DNA of 64,000 bases from the NCBI RefSeq assembly GCF_019599275.1, contig NZ_JAHZTD010000001.1, positions 1,674,001 to 1,738,000 of the forward strand. Reading direction: 5' to 3'. Source of the DNA: Hymenobacter sp. HSC-4F20. GTDB taxonomy: Bacteria; Bacteroidota; Bacteroidia; Cytophagales; Hymenobacteraceae. The stretch's first letter is position 1; every line of letters begins with the position of its first letter. Shown piece by piece: positions 63,274-64,000 of this stretch. A program made the position numbers and the translations under genes. The notes below the pieces were generated by a model. The model was not told the origin of the DNA. It ran no database searches and saw only the letters and a program-made list of their open reading frames with translations.

Positions 63274-64000
63274 TTACTGTAGCAGCACTTTATAGGAAAG
63301 TAATTGCCCACTTTCCCCTACCTGCACTATGTACAACCCGGGTGCCACGGCAAGGTGCAGTTCTTGATAAGGCGAAGCTTTGGCGCTGAACTGCTGCACT
63401 ACCCGGCCCTGCAGATCCAGTACCCGTACCTGGGCAGCTTGCGTCAGGCCGCTGAGGGTAACGCGGCCATCGGTGGCGGGGTTGGGGTACACCCGCACGT
63501 TGGAGGCCTGCGCGGCTTTGCTGCTAAGCACAGTGGCCCGCACGTAAGTACGCAGCCAGGCCAGGGCCGAGCGCTCCGTATTGTCGGCATTGGCGAGGTA
63601 GGCGCCCTGGGCCGTGCGCCAGTGGCCGGGCCGGTAACCCCACAGGGTAATACCTTTCACGGCCGGGTGCGTCCAGAGGGTAGGAAATACGCGCTGATAC
63701 TCGGCCAGCTGCACGGCATCGTCGAGCTGGTTGGAGGAGTTCACGCCATCAATATCCAGCTCCGTGATGTAGAGCGGCTTACCGGCTGAAGCCAATACAT
63801 CGAGGTTGGCCTGTAGGGTAGCAGCCGGAATGTTGCGGGTTTCGAAGGCGTGGCCCTGAATTCCTACCCCATCCACCAGGTTGCGGTCTTTGAGCAGGTT
63901 GATGATGCCCAGGTAGCGCTGGGCGTTGGCGTTGCTGGTGATTACGCCATAATCATTGATTAAGAGCTGAGCGTTGGGGAAATACTGCCGGGCCAGCTGA
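63274..64000 (-). CDS. secreted GH10 xylanase with type IX secretion domain, 5' partial
   Basis: The C-terminal 241 residues of a GH10 xylanase, continuing in frame to the window edge. The barrel end is clear: FPNAQLLINDYGV, MDGVGIQGHAFET, the nucleophile Glu in YITELDIDGV, QLAEYQRVFPTLWTHPAVKGITLWGY. After about residue 155 of the visible part, VRVYPNPATDGRVTLSGL to PGLYIVQVGESGQLLSYKVLLQ is a Por-type sorting domain for type IX secretion. This is thus the extracellular xylanase, while the GH10 at 57021-58136 has no sorting signal and is likely periplasmic. The acid/base residue and signal peptide lie outside the window. Confidence 0.92.
   Translation of the reverse strand, partial: QLARQYFPNAQLLINDYGVITSNANAQRYLGIINLLKDRNLVDGVGIQGHAFETRNIPAATLQANLDVLASAGKPLYITELDIDGVNSSNQLDDAVQLAEYQRVFPTLWTHPAVKGITLWGYRPGHWRTAQGAYLANADNTERSALAWLRTYVRATVLSSKAAQASNVRVYPNPATDGRVTLSGLTQAAQVRVLDLQGRVVQQFSAKASPYQELHLAVAPGLYIVQVGESGQLLSYKVLLQ

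Overview
The window is a 64 kb chromosomal piece of a Bacteroidota bacterium, most like a high-GC member of the Hymenobacteraceae (inference). The signs are a SusC/SusD/SusE outer-membrane set, two secreted enzymes with C-terminal type IX secretion sorting domains, a Bacteroidota-type AMP nucleosidase, DUF1573 and DUF2027/Smr proteins, TAnnTTTG-type -7 promoter boxes and mostly absent Shine-Dalgarno sequences. No tRNA, 5S/16S/23S rRNA, CRISPR array, transposase or phage gene was seen. The only RNA gene recognised is rnpB.

Layout. 1-9.7 kb is a starch/maltodextrin locus: susC (cut by the left edge), susD, a susE-like lipoprotein, a BadF-type sugar kinase and a convergent GH13 amylase that is a type IX cargo. 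9.9-15.6 kb holds housekeeping genes (DUF2279, Smr, a small membrane protein, a phosphoesterase, an M1 peptidase). 16-19 kb is a small signalling patch: a BLUF photoreceptor with a VbhA-like N-terminal domain, a PAS histidine kinase, a GAF protein and what looks like a decayed receiver gene, followed by rnpB with an enlarged helix. 19.6-24.7 kb carries two translationally coupled glycoside hydrolases, then an AAA+ response regulator. 26-42 kb is mixed metabolism: a LuxE-like acyl-activating protein, a fused 2-oxoacid dehydrogenase E1, alanine dehydrogenase, a SUKH protein, an LtaS-like membrane enzyme, a small HsdR-N protein, AMP nucleosidase, an amidohydrolase, DinB and a UMF1 transporter.

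41.5-49.4 kb is a molybdenum hydroxylase system on the minus strand: a MocA-like cytidylyltransferase, XdhC and a PaoABC-type aldehyde oxidoreductase, interrupted by one plus-strand S8 protease. 49.6-53.5 kb is a polyhydroxyalkanoate operon (phaE, phaC, an alpha/beta hydrolase, phaB). 54.3-64 kb is a glucuronoarabinoxylan locus on the minus strand: a type IX cargo GH10 xylanase (cut by the right edge), xylB, xylA, GH51, GH10 and GH115, with LacI-type operator-like palindromes upstream of xylB. Together these enzymes would debranch xylan, cleave it to xylose and feed xylulose 5-phosphate to the pentose phosphate pathway.

Intergenic spaces carry many long, perfect hairpins that look like terminators, several between convergent genes. 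There are also three different imperfect palindromes ending in GTCAT/ATGAC-like sequence and one REP-like pair. The most unusual items are the BLUF/VbhA-like fusion, the rnpB helix insertion, the AAA+ regulator without a DNA-binding domain, and the operator-like tandem palindromes of the xylose region.
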